35,000 nucleotides of DNA from Cristatella mucedo. Lineage: Eukaryota; Bryozoa; Phylactolaemata; Cristatellidae. The stretch lies in NCBI GenBank assembly GCA_009760855.2, contig WPIO01000014.1, positions 1,600,001 to 1,635,000 on the forward strand. Reading direction: 5' to 3'. Below, one piece after another: positions 22,888-29,060 of the stretch. A model generated the notes under the pieces. It did not search any database, was not told the origin of the DNA, and worked only from the letters and a program-made list of their open reading frames with translations. The position numbers and the translations under genes are program-made. Positions within the stretch are counted from its first letter, which is position 1. Each line of letters opens with the position of its first letter.

Positions 22888-23221
22888 TGAGGGCCGCCTC
22901 CCTAGAGAAAGCACCAGGCCACTGTCTCCCCCCCTATGCGCCCTAGCGCGTCTCCTCCCCCATGCACCCTAGCGCGCCTCCTCCCGAGCAAACGCTGGCC
23001 ACGGCCCCCCTCCCGAGCAAACGCTGGCCACGGCCCCCCTCCCGAGCAAACGCTGGCCACGGCCGCTCACTGCCCACCCCCCTCCAGAGAACAGAAGTGA
23101 CTGCACTCTGGCCTGCTGTGGGGCCGGGAATGGTAATCAGCACTGCCGCCCACTGCAGCTCTAGGCTCGCGCGAACACTACCGCGAAGCGACTGCTGGCT
23201 CAAAACTTCTACCGGCGCCAT
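3201..23221 (-). CDS. Dynamin/EHD-like GTPase with two C-terminal membrane segments (10 exons, about 419 residues)
   Basis: Ten minus-strand exons with matching phases give 1260 nt. Residues 39-46 are the P-loop GNHSAGKS. Residues 52-82 carry the conserved switch-I stretch ([12 protein letters not shown], with T73 the likely G2 threonine). Residues 125-128 are DSPG (G3), followed by [14 protein letters not shown]. Residues 149-160 include [16 protein letters not shown] at 189-192 replaces the usual N/TKxD (G4). Residues 235-283 are helical and rich in N, Q, E and K. Hydrophobic segments lie at about 295-315 and 352-369, and a charged tail, probably helical, occupies 374-419. Known of the superfamily: such proteins bind membranes and use GTP hydrolysis to remodel, scission or fuse them. 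Inference: an integral membrane GTPase with a hairpin anchor, cytosolic at both ends. I recognise the family as a conserved but poorly described animal lineage and cannot assign a symbol. The first exon is the least certain part. Confidence 0.9.
3343..4433 (-). other. Intron 9 of the GTPase gene (GC-AG type)
   Basis: About 1.1 kb with no further coding signal seen; AT-rich. Its 5' end on the minus strand is GCAAGT and its 3' end is CAG. Confidence 0.8.
4434..4534 (-). CDS. GTPase exon with second membrane segment
   Basis: The acceptor is tttgaattattgtag|GCG. The donor is the non-canonical but consensus GC type, TCAAG|GCAAGT. It encodes [13 protein letters not shown], then the hydrophobic run [16 protein letters not shown] and KHKS. 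The phase 2 exit joins precisely to the last exon as an Arg codon. Confidence 0.9.
6868..7101. repeat. (CT)n/(TA)n tract with flanking inverted repeats
   Basis: About 50 bp of CT are followed by about 160 bp of TA interrupted by aggcaaatgtatagagaatt. The sequence ggcaaatgtatagagaatta at about 6938 recurs inverted at about 7081-7100 (ttctctatacatttgcc). Confidence 0.9.
7478..7562. repeat. Imperfect (CT)n / (CTGT)n tract
   Basis: The CT-rich run is interrupted by tgtctgtctctctgtctgtg. It lies at the edge of GTPase exon 7630-7798, downstream of its donor on the minus strand. Confidence 0.85.
7630..7798 (-). CDS. GTPase exon with first membrane segment
   Basis: The acceptor is cgtcctccttcgtag|G and the donor AGCCTG|GTAACA, the same donor hexamer as in the P-loop exon. 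It encodes [13 protein letters not shown], the hydrophobic run [16 protein letters not shown], and an amphipathic stretch ending NLVWSL. It leaves in phase 0, matching the membrane exon at 4434-4534. Confidence 0.85.
8520..8565. repeat. AT-rich AATAAT-type repeat
   Basis: Irregular AATAATAAC units; possibly a decayed LINE 3' tail, as AGTGCTGAAGAGAATTAAAT follows. Confidence 0.6.
8701..8776. repeat. (GA)n microsatellite
   Basis: About 75 bp of nearly pure GA in the intron between exons 7630-7798 and 11065-11210. Confidence 0.95.
9241..9370 (+). repeat. Dispersed repeat module 1, copy 1
   Basis: It begins catctattctccgtcctgct and aligns along about 125 bp with 24961-25080 (atctactctccaactgccga), including tcctgarctgctrc and cttctcactttctc. 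The element class is unknown. Confidence 0.6.
9851..9975 (-). repeat. Dispersed repeat module 2, copy 1
   Basis: Its minus strand (gtgcataccgatagctgctt, gggctttgagtgcactgtag, aaaactcctgcataacaccc) matches 25105-25220 on the plus strand, including gttacagaccgagatacatt acatta. Confidence 0.7.
10329..10468 (-). mobile_element. tRNA-derived SINE, family B
   Basis: On the minus strand it shows a B-box-like gtcgtgtgttcgagtccacc, then tcctttattgcccgctgcaa, then gtgatagcagcgaaggcttt and gctgctatacaaat. The same order is seen at 14665, 19520 and 34238. Confidence 0.7.
11065..11210 (-). CDS. GTPase exon, helical stalk segment
   Basis: The acceptor is gtcgttttctgaatag-independent; the actual acceptor is ttctattgcag|CCT, and the donor is GACAA|GTGAGG. 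It encodes [20 protein letters not shown], then [20 protein letters not shown] and VNKRLQKD plus AA. The charged, glycine-free stretch is predicted by eye to be helical, as in the stalk or middle domain of dynamin-like proteins. Confidence 0.95.
11985..12255 (+). mobile_element. LINE 3' UTR remnant
   Basis: It carries the family's 3' UTR phrase (cattcgctgggttcttgtga, then gcatgttaccactaacacat) and the terminal block agagagattacgttctctga gggtgctatacaaatg. Confidence 0.65.
12609..12690. repeat. (ATAC)n microsatellite
   Basis: About 20 units of ATAC, nearly pure, left of the Tc1/mariner relic. Confidence 0.95.
12800..13140 (+). mobile_element. Tc1/mariner transposase relic
   Basis: Two frames resemble the C-terminal part of Tc1-type transposases. 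The first gives [20 protein letters not shown]; after a frameshift, [19 protein letters not shown] follows, matching the SPDLNPIEhLWd motif next to the last catalytic acidic residue. Stops and a frame change make it inactive. A (ATAC)n run lies just to the left. Confidence 0.8.
13516..13775 (-). CDS. GTPase exon with G4-like SKAD
   Basis: The acceptor is ttgccctctcgccgcag|GC and the donor AACAAG|GTGAGT. Its 86 codons include [49 protein letters not shown] and [15 protein letters not shown]. It is the largest and most conserved-looking exon. SKAD stands where N/TKxD normally reads guanine specificity, and serine at the first position is unusual. Confidence 0.97.
14315..14460 (+). mobile_element. 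tRNA-derived SINE, family A, copy 2
   Basis: The head is agctggcttggtccagcggt followed by gtcgtgggctcgagccccga. The body is gaatagagatttggttctct followed by tggggcgcta and a T-rich end. It is the best preserved copy and lies in the intron upstream of GTPase exon 13516-13775. Confidence 0.85.
14665..14822 (+). mobile_element. tRNA-derived SINE, family B
   Basis: The B-box-like gtcgcaagttcgaatctt is followed by gatcctttattgccttt, ggtgatagccatttcggctc and tacaaatgaggctgttaaat. It follows the family A copy by about 200 bp. Confidence 0.7.
15557..15697 (-). CDS. GTPase exon with switch-II DSPG (G3)
   Basis: The acceptor is atgtgaattgcag|GC and the donor CTTG|GTAATT. It encodes [20 protein letters not shown], then [20 protein letters not shown] and TALLWL, with split Gly codons at both ends. 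DSPG is the G3 motif. The intron upstream of it is about 5.6 kb and filled with LINE copies. Confidence 0.96.
16434..16745 (-). mobile_element. LINE ORF2 C-terminal fragment
   Basis: The minus-strand translation shows [26 protein letters not shown] and [11 protein letters not shown], which follow the HWLPVkhRvdFK...AYLsdLv...FsyaAPKlWN pattern of CR1/L2 LINEs. Its upstream edge meets the perfect inverted repeat at 16736-16785. Confidence 0.8.
16736..16785. repeat. Perfect inverted repeat, 21-bp arms, 8-bp loop
   Basis: Arm 1 starts ttagtttcatccagttgcag and arm 2 is its exact reverse complement, with loop cgactatc. The loop sequence cgactatct is also repeated directly after arm 2. Confidence 0.9.
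18245..18625 (-). mobile_element. LINE 3' end (minus copy of first head-to-head pair)
   Basis: A (TAA)n run at the left edge is the 3' end. It is followed by gataaagcgccctcagagaa and tctctaggcgctttacattt, the 3' UTR, and the ORF2 C-terminus on the minus strand. It is about 380 bp and closely matches 20245-20625. Confidence 0.8.
18795..19385 (+). mobile_element. LINE reverse transcriptase fragment with 3' tail
   Basis: Plus-strand translation gives [20 protein letters not shown] and [10 protein letters not shown], the RT catalytic region with YTDD in place of YADD. A later piece reads [21 protein letters not shown] 3' UTR with gcgcctagaaagagattaag and tctcttagggcgcttt ends the copy. Stops and an internal deletion make it a relic. 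Confidence 0.85.
19520..19678 (+). mobile_element. tRNA-derived SINE, family B
   Basis: The head is cttactccatgggtaaggtg and aggtcgtgggttcaatttct. The tail is ctgctaaataaatgaggctg followed by ttgaaatag. It lies in the 5.6-kb intron just after a LINE 3' end. Confidence 0.7.
20245..20690 (-). mobile_element. LINE 3' end (minus copy of second head-to-head pair)
   Basis: It starts at a TAA run and has the same tail as the copy at 18245. On the minus strand [36 protein letters not shown] encode the ORF2 C-terminus. Confidence 0.85.
20715..21055 (+). mobile_element. LINE 3' end (plus copy of second head-to-head pair)
   Basis: [20 protein letters not shown] is a diverged ORF2 C-terminus, followed by a 3' UTR and the tail ttgcctagaataatatttag ... 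cattatcattatt. It abuts the minus copy at its 5' side. Confidence 0.75.
21340..21394 (-). CDS. GTPase exon, 55-nt mini-exon
   Basis: The acceptor is cattgctcgtttcag|GGA and the donor GAAG|GTCAGT. It encodes [18 protein letters not shown] plus one base. The phases (0 in, 1 out) match both neighbours, and the peptide continues the ESLT of the previous exon into the GNAT motif expected in this family. Confidence 0.94.
21957..22050 (-). CDS. GTPase exon with switch-I region (G2)
   Basis: The acceptor is gtgtcgcctcag|G and the donor ACG|GTGAGA. After the split Trp codon it encodes [20 protein letters not shown] and then [11 protein letters not shown]. The 94 nt equal one base plus 31 codons, ending in phase 0. 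Confidence 0.95.
22329..22440 (-). CDS. GTPase exon carrying the P-loop (G1)
   Basis: Encodes [10 protein letters not shown], then [20 protein letters not shown] ending in IN plus TG. The P-loop GNHSAGKS is a perfect GxxxxGKS. The donor is AACTG|GTAACA, fixed by the need to complete the Trp codon with the next exon. The 5' boundary is less sure: acceptor ttctggttcggcag|GT is chosen. The frame stays open upstream to an in-frame TAG, and another acceptor (tagcacag) is possible there. Confidence 0.9.
22530..22606. repeat. (CA)n microsatellite
   Basis: About 38 CA units in the putative first intron of the GTPase gene, some 90 bp upstream of the P-loop exon. Confidence 0.95.
22801..22887. repeat. 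(CAG)n / (CTG)n trinucleotide repeat
   Basis: About 27 pure AGC units follow one interrupted unit. On the sense strand of the GTPase gene this is (CTG)n. It is in the putative first intron and not part of any exon I accept. Confidence 0.95.
22930..23065. repeat. GC-rich tandem repeats, 26-bp and 29-bp units
   Basis: Two copies of a 26-bp unit (atgcgccctagcgcgtctcc) are followed by three nearly identical 29-bp units containing gagcaaacgctggccacggc at 22986, 23015 and 23044. They lie between the tentative first exon and the CTG run. Confidence 0.85.
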
Positions 23222-23860
23222 GCTAACGGCAATTGGCTGCGGCGACAGGACGACCGGCTCGTGATAAGGCCGGTCTCTGAAGATCTGAAGTGCTGCGGCT
23301 GCTAGGAAAGCAATCTGCCACCCAAGTCTATACTGGCGCTCGCTTTGCTGGGCGCGCCTCGGCGGAATACCCGCCGAGCCACGCCGGCCGCTCATGCCAC
23401 GTAGCGGCCGACGGTAGAGACGAGACGCAGCGATGGGCCGAGCTAATAAGAGTCCGGACTAAGCCAGCTGCCGGCCGACTCAACCAACTCAGTGGTGCGA
23501 GCGTCGCTCGGCTTTTTGGCGCTTGCAGCCTCGAGATATAACGGTTCAACGGGAAATGAGACGGAGAGTCTGCGATGGCTTTTTCACCGCCGCCGCCGAC
23601 GACGCCGACGACGCCCGGCGAAATTTGGCGAGCGTTCCATTGCGCGCTCGCGCCGTGGTACGACTAACCTTTCTCCGAGTCGGTGTACAAACTATAGCAC
23701 TCTTTAAGAATCCTCTCGTTAACAGACAGAGTGCCAGCATCGGATGCGTTGGACGAAACTTTCGCCTTCGGCTTCGCTGCGGCGGAGGACATCGCGCTCG
23801 TACGGGCCGGGTACGAATGACCTCGACGTTCTCGGGGTCATCAACCCATTCTCGGCCAGG
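23160..23860. promoter_or_regulatory. CpG-rich probable promoter region
   Basis: This stretch is visibly rich in CG dinucleotides, unlike the AT-rich DNA to its right. It overlaps the tentative first exon of the minus-strand GTPase gene, so it is the best candidate for its promoter. No TATA box or initiator can be called with certainty. Confidence 0.4.
23182..23221 (-). CDS. Tentative first coding exon of the dynamin-like GTPase
   Basis: An ATG in strong Kozak context (gttagcATGGCG; A at -3, G at +4) opens [13 protein letters not shown] and ends CGCG|GTAGTG in phase 1. That is the phase needed by the next exon, which starts with GT. It sits in CpG-rich DNA. An in-frame open stretch continues upstream of the ATG, and other first exons are possible, so this call rests on phase, Kozak context and position only. 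Confidence 0.45.
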
Positions 23861-24459
23861 ATTGGTATCCGGCCGCCTTAACGTGGCCGCCGTGACGAGA
23901 CTGCGCTTTAAGCCTAGGCCCAGCTCAGTTTGCAGCTTGATCTTAAGTGAATGCTTGCTAAATTACAATTTAATTATACAAACTAATTATTTATTGACTG
24001 CAGTTTATTAAACCCGATGAAAGGAATCCCACCGCGGTCGACCTTTGAGAGCAGCACTGCGAAACCGCTGCAGGCCCGGTTCCGTCCTCAGCGTACCTGG
24101 AAAAAGCTGACCGCGCGTAACCGGCGCTGCGTGCTGCTGCCACCATTTGTGAAACGTACGCGGAGACGATCTTCGTGACGCAGATCGCAGGTTCGAGGCC
24201 TGCCGAAGGAAGTCGGATGTTTAAACATAGGAATGCTATTTTGCAATATTTACGACGGCTGAAAAGATTGTTATCATAATCAGTTTATAAAGTACCGCCA
24301 ATGTGATCCGGATATGTCAAATGTCAGAATAAGACAGCTGCACCCCGAACTTCCAGCCCGTGGGTTTCTCGCTTTGGCTGATCTTGTATTCTTGTGCCTC
24401 AGACTTTAGTGCAGGAGCCGTTACCGCGCGTTGGTTAAATATAAGTCGGGAGTGATAAT

Positions 24460-24850
24460 AATAACAATATTAACAATACTTATAGCAGTAGTGAGGCATT
24501 TGCGTATTGCCCTAAGAGGACCGAATCTCTTTCGAAGGAATTTGCATATGGTTTAACATGCCCAGTGTCCCAGCACTCATAAGCACTAAATGGAAAATTC
24601 ACTGGACCTAGAAAATACTGCGAGGAACTCTCGTGTTTTAGCTTCTTTTTAAATGTCACCAGGGTAAGACGTGACCTCAGTCAGCAGTGAGTAGCGGGCA
24701 ACGGGGGAGCATACGAGCTTAAGGCAGGGTCTCCAAAGGTTTCACAGTGGGGGTTCGAGGCACAGTTAATCGACACGTGTTAGACAAGCGGTGGGCACGA
24801 TGCCCAGTCTAATAGGAAATAGCTCGCACAGCCAGACTGAGACTCCAGAG
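24460..24850 (-). mobile_element. LINE 3' fragment
   Basis: The left edge is rich in AATAATAAC, then gccctaagaggaccgaatct ctttcga corresponds to the inverted terminal block. The right part matches the inverted ORF2 C-terminal region (aaatgtcaccagggtaagac). Confidence 0.65.
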
Positions 24851-24960
24851 AATTGAGAGACCAACGAGTGAGTGACAAAACCTCAAAGTCAATGTGCTGC
24901 TTCCTTTACAGCTTATGCATAGTGCCTGTAAAGAGATTAAGTACTTTCTTACGCAACAAC

Positions 24961-25225
24961 ATCTACTCTCCAACTGCCGACTATGGCATATCTTTTTCAG
25001 CGGTCCTGAACTGCTACTTCTATGATACTCACTACCTCAACTGCTCTCCTAACTCTGCTATGCTTCCCACTTTCTCTTTGTTGCGTGAGACGAAGTCTGT
25101 TGGCTACCGAATGCGTACCGAAAGCCGCTTAGGCTGTGAGTGCGCTATACAAAACTCTCCTGCGTAACACCCACATGGTCTTTATGACTTTGTGGAGTTA
25201 CTGACGGAGATACATTACATTAAAT
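24961..25225 (+). repeat. Dispersed repeat modules 1 and 2, joined copy
   Basis: Module 1 (24961-25080) and module 2 (25105-25225) are adjacent and in the same orientation, unlike the separated and inverted copies near 9.2-10 kb. Module 2 ends gacggagatacattacatta. Confidence 0.6.
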
Positions 25226-25229
25226 TACA

Positions 25230-27200
25230 AAGCTTTTTTACAACTGTCGCCTTGCTACTATTGGTAGGAAGCCAGTGAAGATCGGTGACAGGTGGCGTAA
25301 CATGGCAACGGCAACACCTGCGACAGATAACTCTACACGCTGAGGCTCTTTAACTACCTTATAACTAAGGCTGCTGAATCAGCCAATCTTTGCACTTATT
25401 ATATTTCTTAATCGTAGATTTTGGTAATTCACGACACGCGCCGAAGGCTGAATCCGCTAGCAAGCTTCTGCGGCGGCCGCACCGTCCACCACTGTCGGAT
25501 CTTTACTCAGAGGTAAGGAATTTGAACACCAATATACAGAGAGTAGTTTCAAGTCTTTTAGCATAATATTCCTAATTACTCGGTGAAAGTGAAGTAGAAA
25601 CCACCGAGGCAATTTTGCCGCTATTGAAATGAGGCTGCTAAATCAGCTGTACTTGACCTTATAGTGACACCTGAGTAGACTACAGATGTTCCTTGATCCA
25701 TGCTGCTTGGTATTACCAGTGCACTATTCGAATGAATAATATAACGCCCCACTTGTGTGTGATTCTTTTCGATTTGAGAGATTTCGAGTTTATCTTTGAT
25801 GTATTTCGGGTAAGTATCGGCATTCATGTGCTCATGCAACCGCGAACTTGATATTCGGCTTTTGTACTTAATTATTGAGTGTAACACTTTTTTCTCATTT
25901 GTAATAGGTTAAAGAAATAGTGAGCCAAATGTCCTTTGACTTTTGAGGGGCTTTGGTGGTTTTGTAATCTATAATTTTGAATCATTTGATTATCTAAATT
26001 GCTTTGCTTTGTGCATCCAGCCACACACCTAAACTATTCGAAGGACATCGGATGGTCCACCGTACAGCCACGATTAACTCAAAAGACAGTCAATGTGGCT
26101 GCTCTTACTCGTACAATTTTGCGCTTGGATGGTTAGATTGGTTTTCGTTATGCGAAGTATTATGAAAAATATCGGGGAATAAGTGCAGGGTTTTGGGGAG
26201 ATAACTCCACACCATGCATATACACACTTAGAAATTAAAAAGGGCAGCGTGGCTTCCTGCGGCCGTGGTGATGGTGACCTTATTGCCACTTTTGAAAGGT
26301 AGTCTAATGTTAAGATTAGATCACTACGGGCTACGAAGCTCTCGTGACGATTCTCACAAAGTGCCATTTTCCTCGACTTTTGGATGCTGCCACCAGGGTC
26401 TACCAATGACTTGTTTCGCATGCGTTACTTTGAGCGATTTTTTTAAAAATTTAATATTGATCACTGAAATATTATGGCTCTCGTCAAAAAATGTCTGTAG
26501 TTGCGCCTAAATTAGAAAAAAGTCTCCCGACGGGTGCAATATGGCGATCGCGAGCTCACTTTTCGTTGCCAGCGACGGCTCTCCTTTGAAAACATTGTCA
26601 ATGCAGCGTATTACTAATGAGTGGTAGCGTTTCAGACAAGGGTTAAGCATAGCTGAACGACAAACTATGTCCAATGGTTAAGTCTTACGACTGCGTACAT
26701 ATTTCGCAACGGAAGCACCTCAGATGGATTTGAGCAACAGTAACAGCAACTATAACAAAAGCCCTTTTAGGCCCATAAAAAGTTTTAAATCTTAGCATAG
26801 ATTGCCTAGAAAAGAAGCACTGTATCCGAACGGCTTCAATTGAAGTCCCTATCGGACAACTTCCGGAAATCGTATGAGGTCGCAAGTGTGATTGTCTCTT
26901 GTGAACCTAAAACCAACTAATTACACTGAGTTCAAAATAAAGTACTAGGAACCGTAAGTGCGACGACGATGGCAATCCACAGACATTCCATGCAGCAATC
27001 TCTTTAAACTCAGACTGGCGTTTAGAGCACTCTCGCCAGGCGAAGGCTCGAAAAGCGCCTGCAAGCATGGGAGTATTGTAAAAAGACTTCGAAAGCTAAT
27101 CACCCCGAGAGTGAATTATCATATTATCATATTATCATTTGAGAAAACGCGCCTCAAAATTGTCATTAGCCAAGTATAGTCATAGCCAGCACTTGGAGAA
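25230..27200. other. Gene-free stretch
   Basis: AT-rich DNA with partial family B SINE-like tails near 25.38 and 25.63 kb (aaatgaggctgctaaatcag). No exon with acceptable splice sites and a recognisable peptide was found. Confidence 0.5.
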
Positions 27201-27204
27201 GTGC

Positions 27205-27610
27205 ATTTAATAATAATAATTATTCTAATTATACATTCATGTAGCCCTCTCAGAGAACTTAATCTATTTCTATGCACTTATGATGCAAACGAAGCATTAT
27301 CTAATGGCTAGCGGTAACATCCGCATGGCGACAAGCATAATATGGCGATAGGTCACGTGCACAGTGTCCACATGTAAATATGGTTAGTGGTAACAGGCAC
27401 AGTGTCAGCGACGCTCACAGCAGACAAGCTTAGCTGCAGAGTTTTGCACCAACTGTGAGCACCTGGTTGCATAATCCGGTAGACCAGCCTACAGTGAGTT
27501 AAAGAAGTCGAGACTGGATATGTCAGAAATGCATGGTCAGAAATACTTGGGCATTTTATCTTATCTAAACAGGCTCAAACTTTGCAACGTTGCGTAGCTT
27601 AAAGTAAGCA
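27205..27610 (-). mobile_element. LINE reverse transcriptase remnant with 3' tail
   Basis: On the minus strand LRNVAKFEPV, then AGLPDYATRCSQLVQNSAAK followed by LVCC is the classic CR1/L2 motif. A 3' UTR ending in tail block agaacttaatctatttctat and (TAA)n follows. In-frame stops show decay. Much of the region between RT motif and C-terminus is deleted. Confidence 0.8.
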
Positions 27611-28319
27611 AGCAGCAAAGTTGACTATGGAGGTAGTGTGGTCGTCTAGTAAAAGGCCACTTTTAAACAGAAACCTAGATCACGTGCAGATGCGGCAGGT
27701 GATATGCTGGCAGAGTCGAATTTTCGGCGCTATACTTTCAAATTTCCGAGTCACGTTTCATTTAGCGTTGGATATCCATGACTCTACTTTGGCAATCGTA
27801 ATTGATGTCGGAGGACTTAAGAAGCAAAAATGTCCGACAGTGGACCGGCGAGACGTCAGACTCTTAACAGGTAGCAGTGAAGCGCGTCGAGTCACGAAGT
27901 TTTCTGAACTAAACGATCTGCTACCAATCCAATGTGCGAAGGCGTACTTGAAAGTAGACTCCTCAGAAGAACTTATGTAACGAGAAATTTCCCCCATTAC
28001 TCTGGTGCGTTGTAGGAGAATTGCTTCAGCCGGACAGACCAATCGCGCTTGCTCGTACACACTTCGCTATAGAAACCGTGCTCGTTTAAGTTACTGCCTT
28101 CGGTAGTATTTGATACCATGAAAAGGTTGCAGCCAATCTAGAATGAATATATTTCTTACTGAAGTCTGGGATGTGAACTTCGCTGTGCGACATTTTTCAA
28201 CGCGTGGCGACATTTTTCAACACATGATTACGCTCTGTTTCTGGCGGCGCTCCAGCTGCTCCAGATTAAGTTCTTTCGCCACTAATTCAGGAACCAGGCT
28301 TTGAATAACAATTTTTTAT

Positions 28320-28440
28320 TTTTTATAATATATAATATTGCATATTATATATTATATATATATATATATATATACATAATATAATATTTTTATATTTTTT
28401 TTTATAATTTATATTTTCATAATTTTATATTTATTGAAAT
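28320..28440. repeat. AT-rich low-complexity tract
   Basis: Almost pure A and T with runs of TA and T. It separates the LINE remnants from the gene-free right flank. Confidence 0.85.
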
Positions 28441-28859
28441 TCTGTTAACAATGAACTAAAGATTTAAGGGATATTCTCCTACTCACGTGTGATAACGGGA
28501 TAGCTTTTGTGTTGAGCAGTCACACAGCTGCACAAACCTTTTCCACGGCTAGATATTGGCGGTTCGAAGCTAAATTGTCGATTGTATATTGCACAGCATG
28601 GAGCGTAGAATGTATTCGCTAAACTTCACAGCACTCCGCTCGCTCCTGCTTGAGAATAGTGAACTATATGTTAAGTTTTAACCCAGCAAGTGGGTTGGAC
28701 TGCCTAGCGATCGCATGAAATTTTAGTCGAGACCACATCTTCATAATGCCACGATATTTTAATGGCTAGGTTTTAGCCCGTCAAGTAATGTGGGAAAAAT
28801 TTCAAAACGAAAGTCACATCAGATCCAGCACAATGAATTTTCACATGCACTAGCTGAGT

Positions 28860-29060
28860 TTGCAGTCGTAATTCACAGTGGCGGTCGGCCGCAGACAATC
28901 GCTCTCGTCATTGGCTGAACTGGCAGAGCCAGCCTTGACTTGGAGCCAGGCTTAGCGACCCGCACCGGACCCCGCCCACTCTCGGATCTACTCCCAGCTC
29001 GCGACCCGGTCCCAGTTTTCTCTCGAAGGTGAAAACCCAAGGAAACCAATTTCATTTTCC
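28860..29060. other. GC-rich stretch with CCAAT-like and GC-box-like sequences
   Basis: It contains cgtcattggctgaactggc (the minus-strand CCAAT complement attgg) and accccgcccactctcgg in otherwise AT-rich DNA. It may be a promoter or an unrelated GC-rich insert. No exon was found nearby. Confidence 0.25.

Noticed and set aside
22322-22972. A 216-codon plus-strand frame
   Set aside because: It is composed largely of translated CA and CAG microsatellites and lies opposite the P-loop exon.
22943-23395. Long minus-strand frame as one coding exon
   Set aside because: The strong Kozak ATG and the phase-1 donor at 23182 explain only a small part. The rest runs through tandem repeats and has no recognisable domain.
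23600-23650. Alternative start MERSPNFAGRR on the minus strand
   Set aside because: Its only nearby donor (GTGAAA) leaves in phase 2, which does not fit the P-loop exon that needs phase 1.
23523-24011. A 162-codon plus-strand frame in the CpG-rich region
   Set aside because: Arginine- and alanine-rich translation of GC-rich DNA, no known motif and no splice support.
24120-24215. Possible tRNA gene (B-box-like ggttcgaggcc)
   Set aside because: No credible A-box or acceptor-stem pairing could be drawn; probably a SINE remnant or chance.
27621-28060. Overlapping frames on both strands as a coding exon
   Set aside because: No recognised motif. It adjoins a LINE remnant and may be decayed LINE sequence, but I could not match it.
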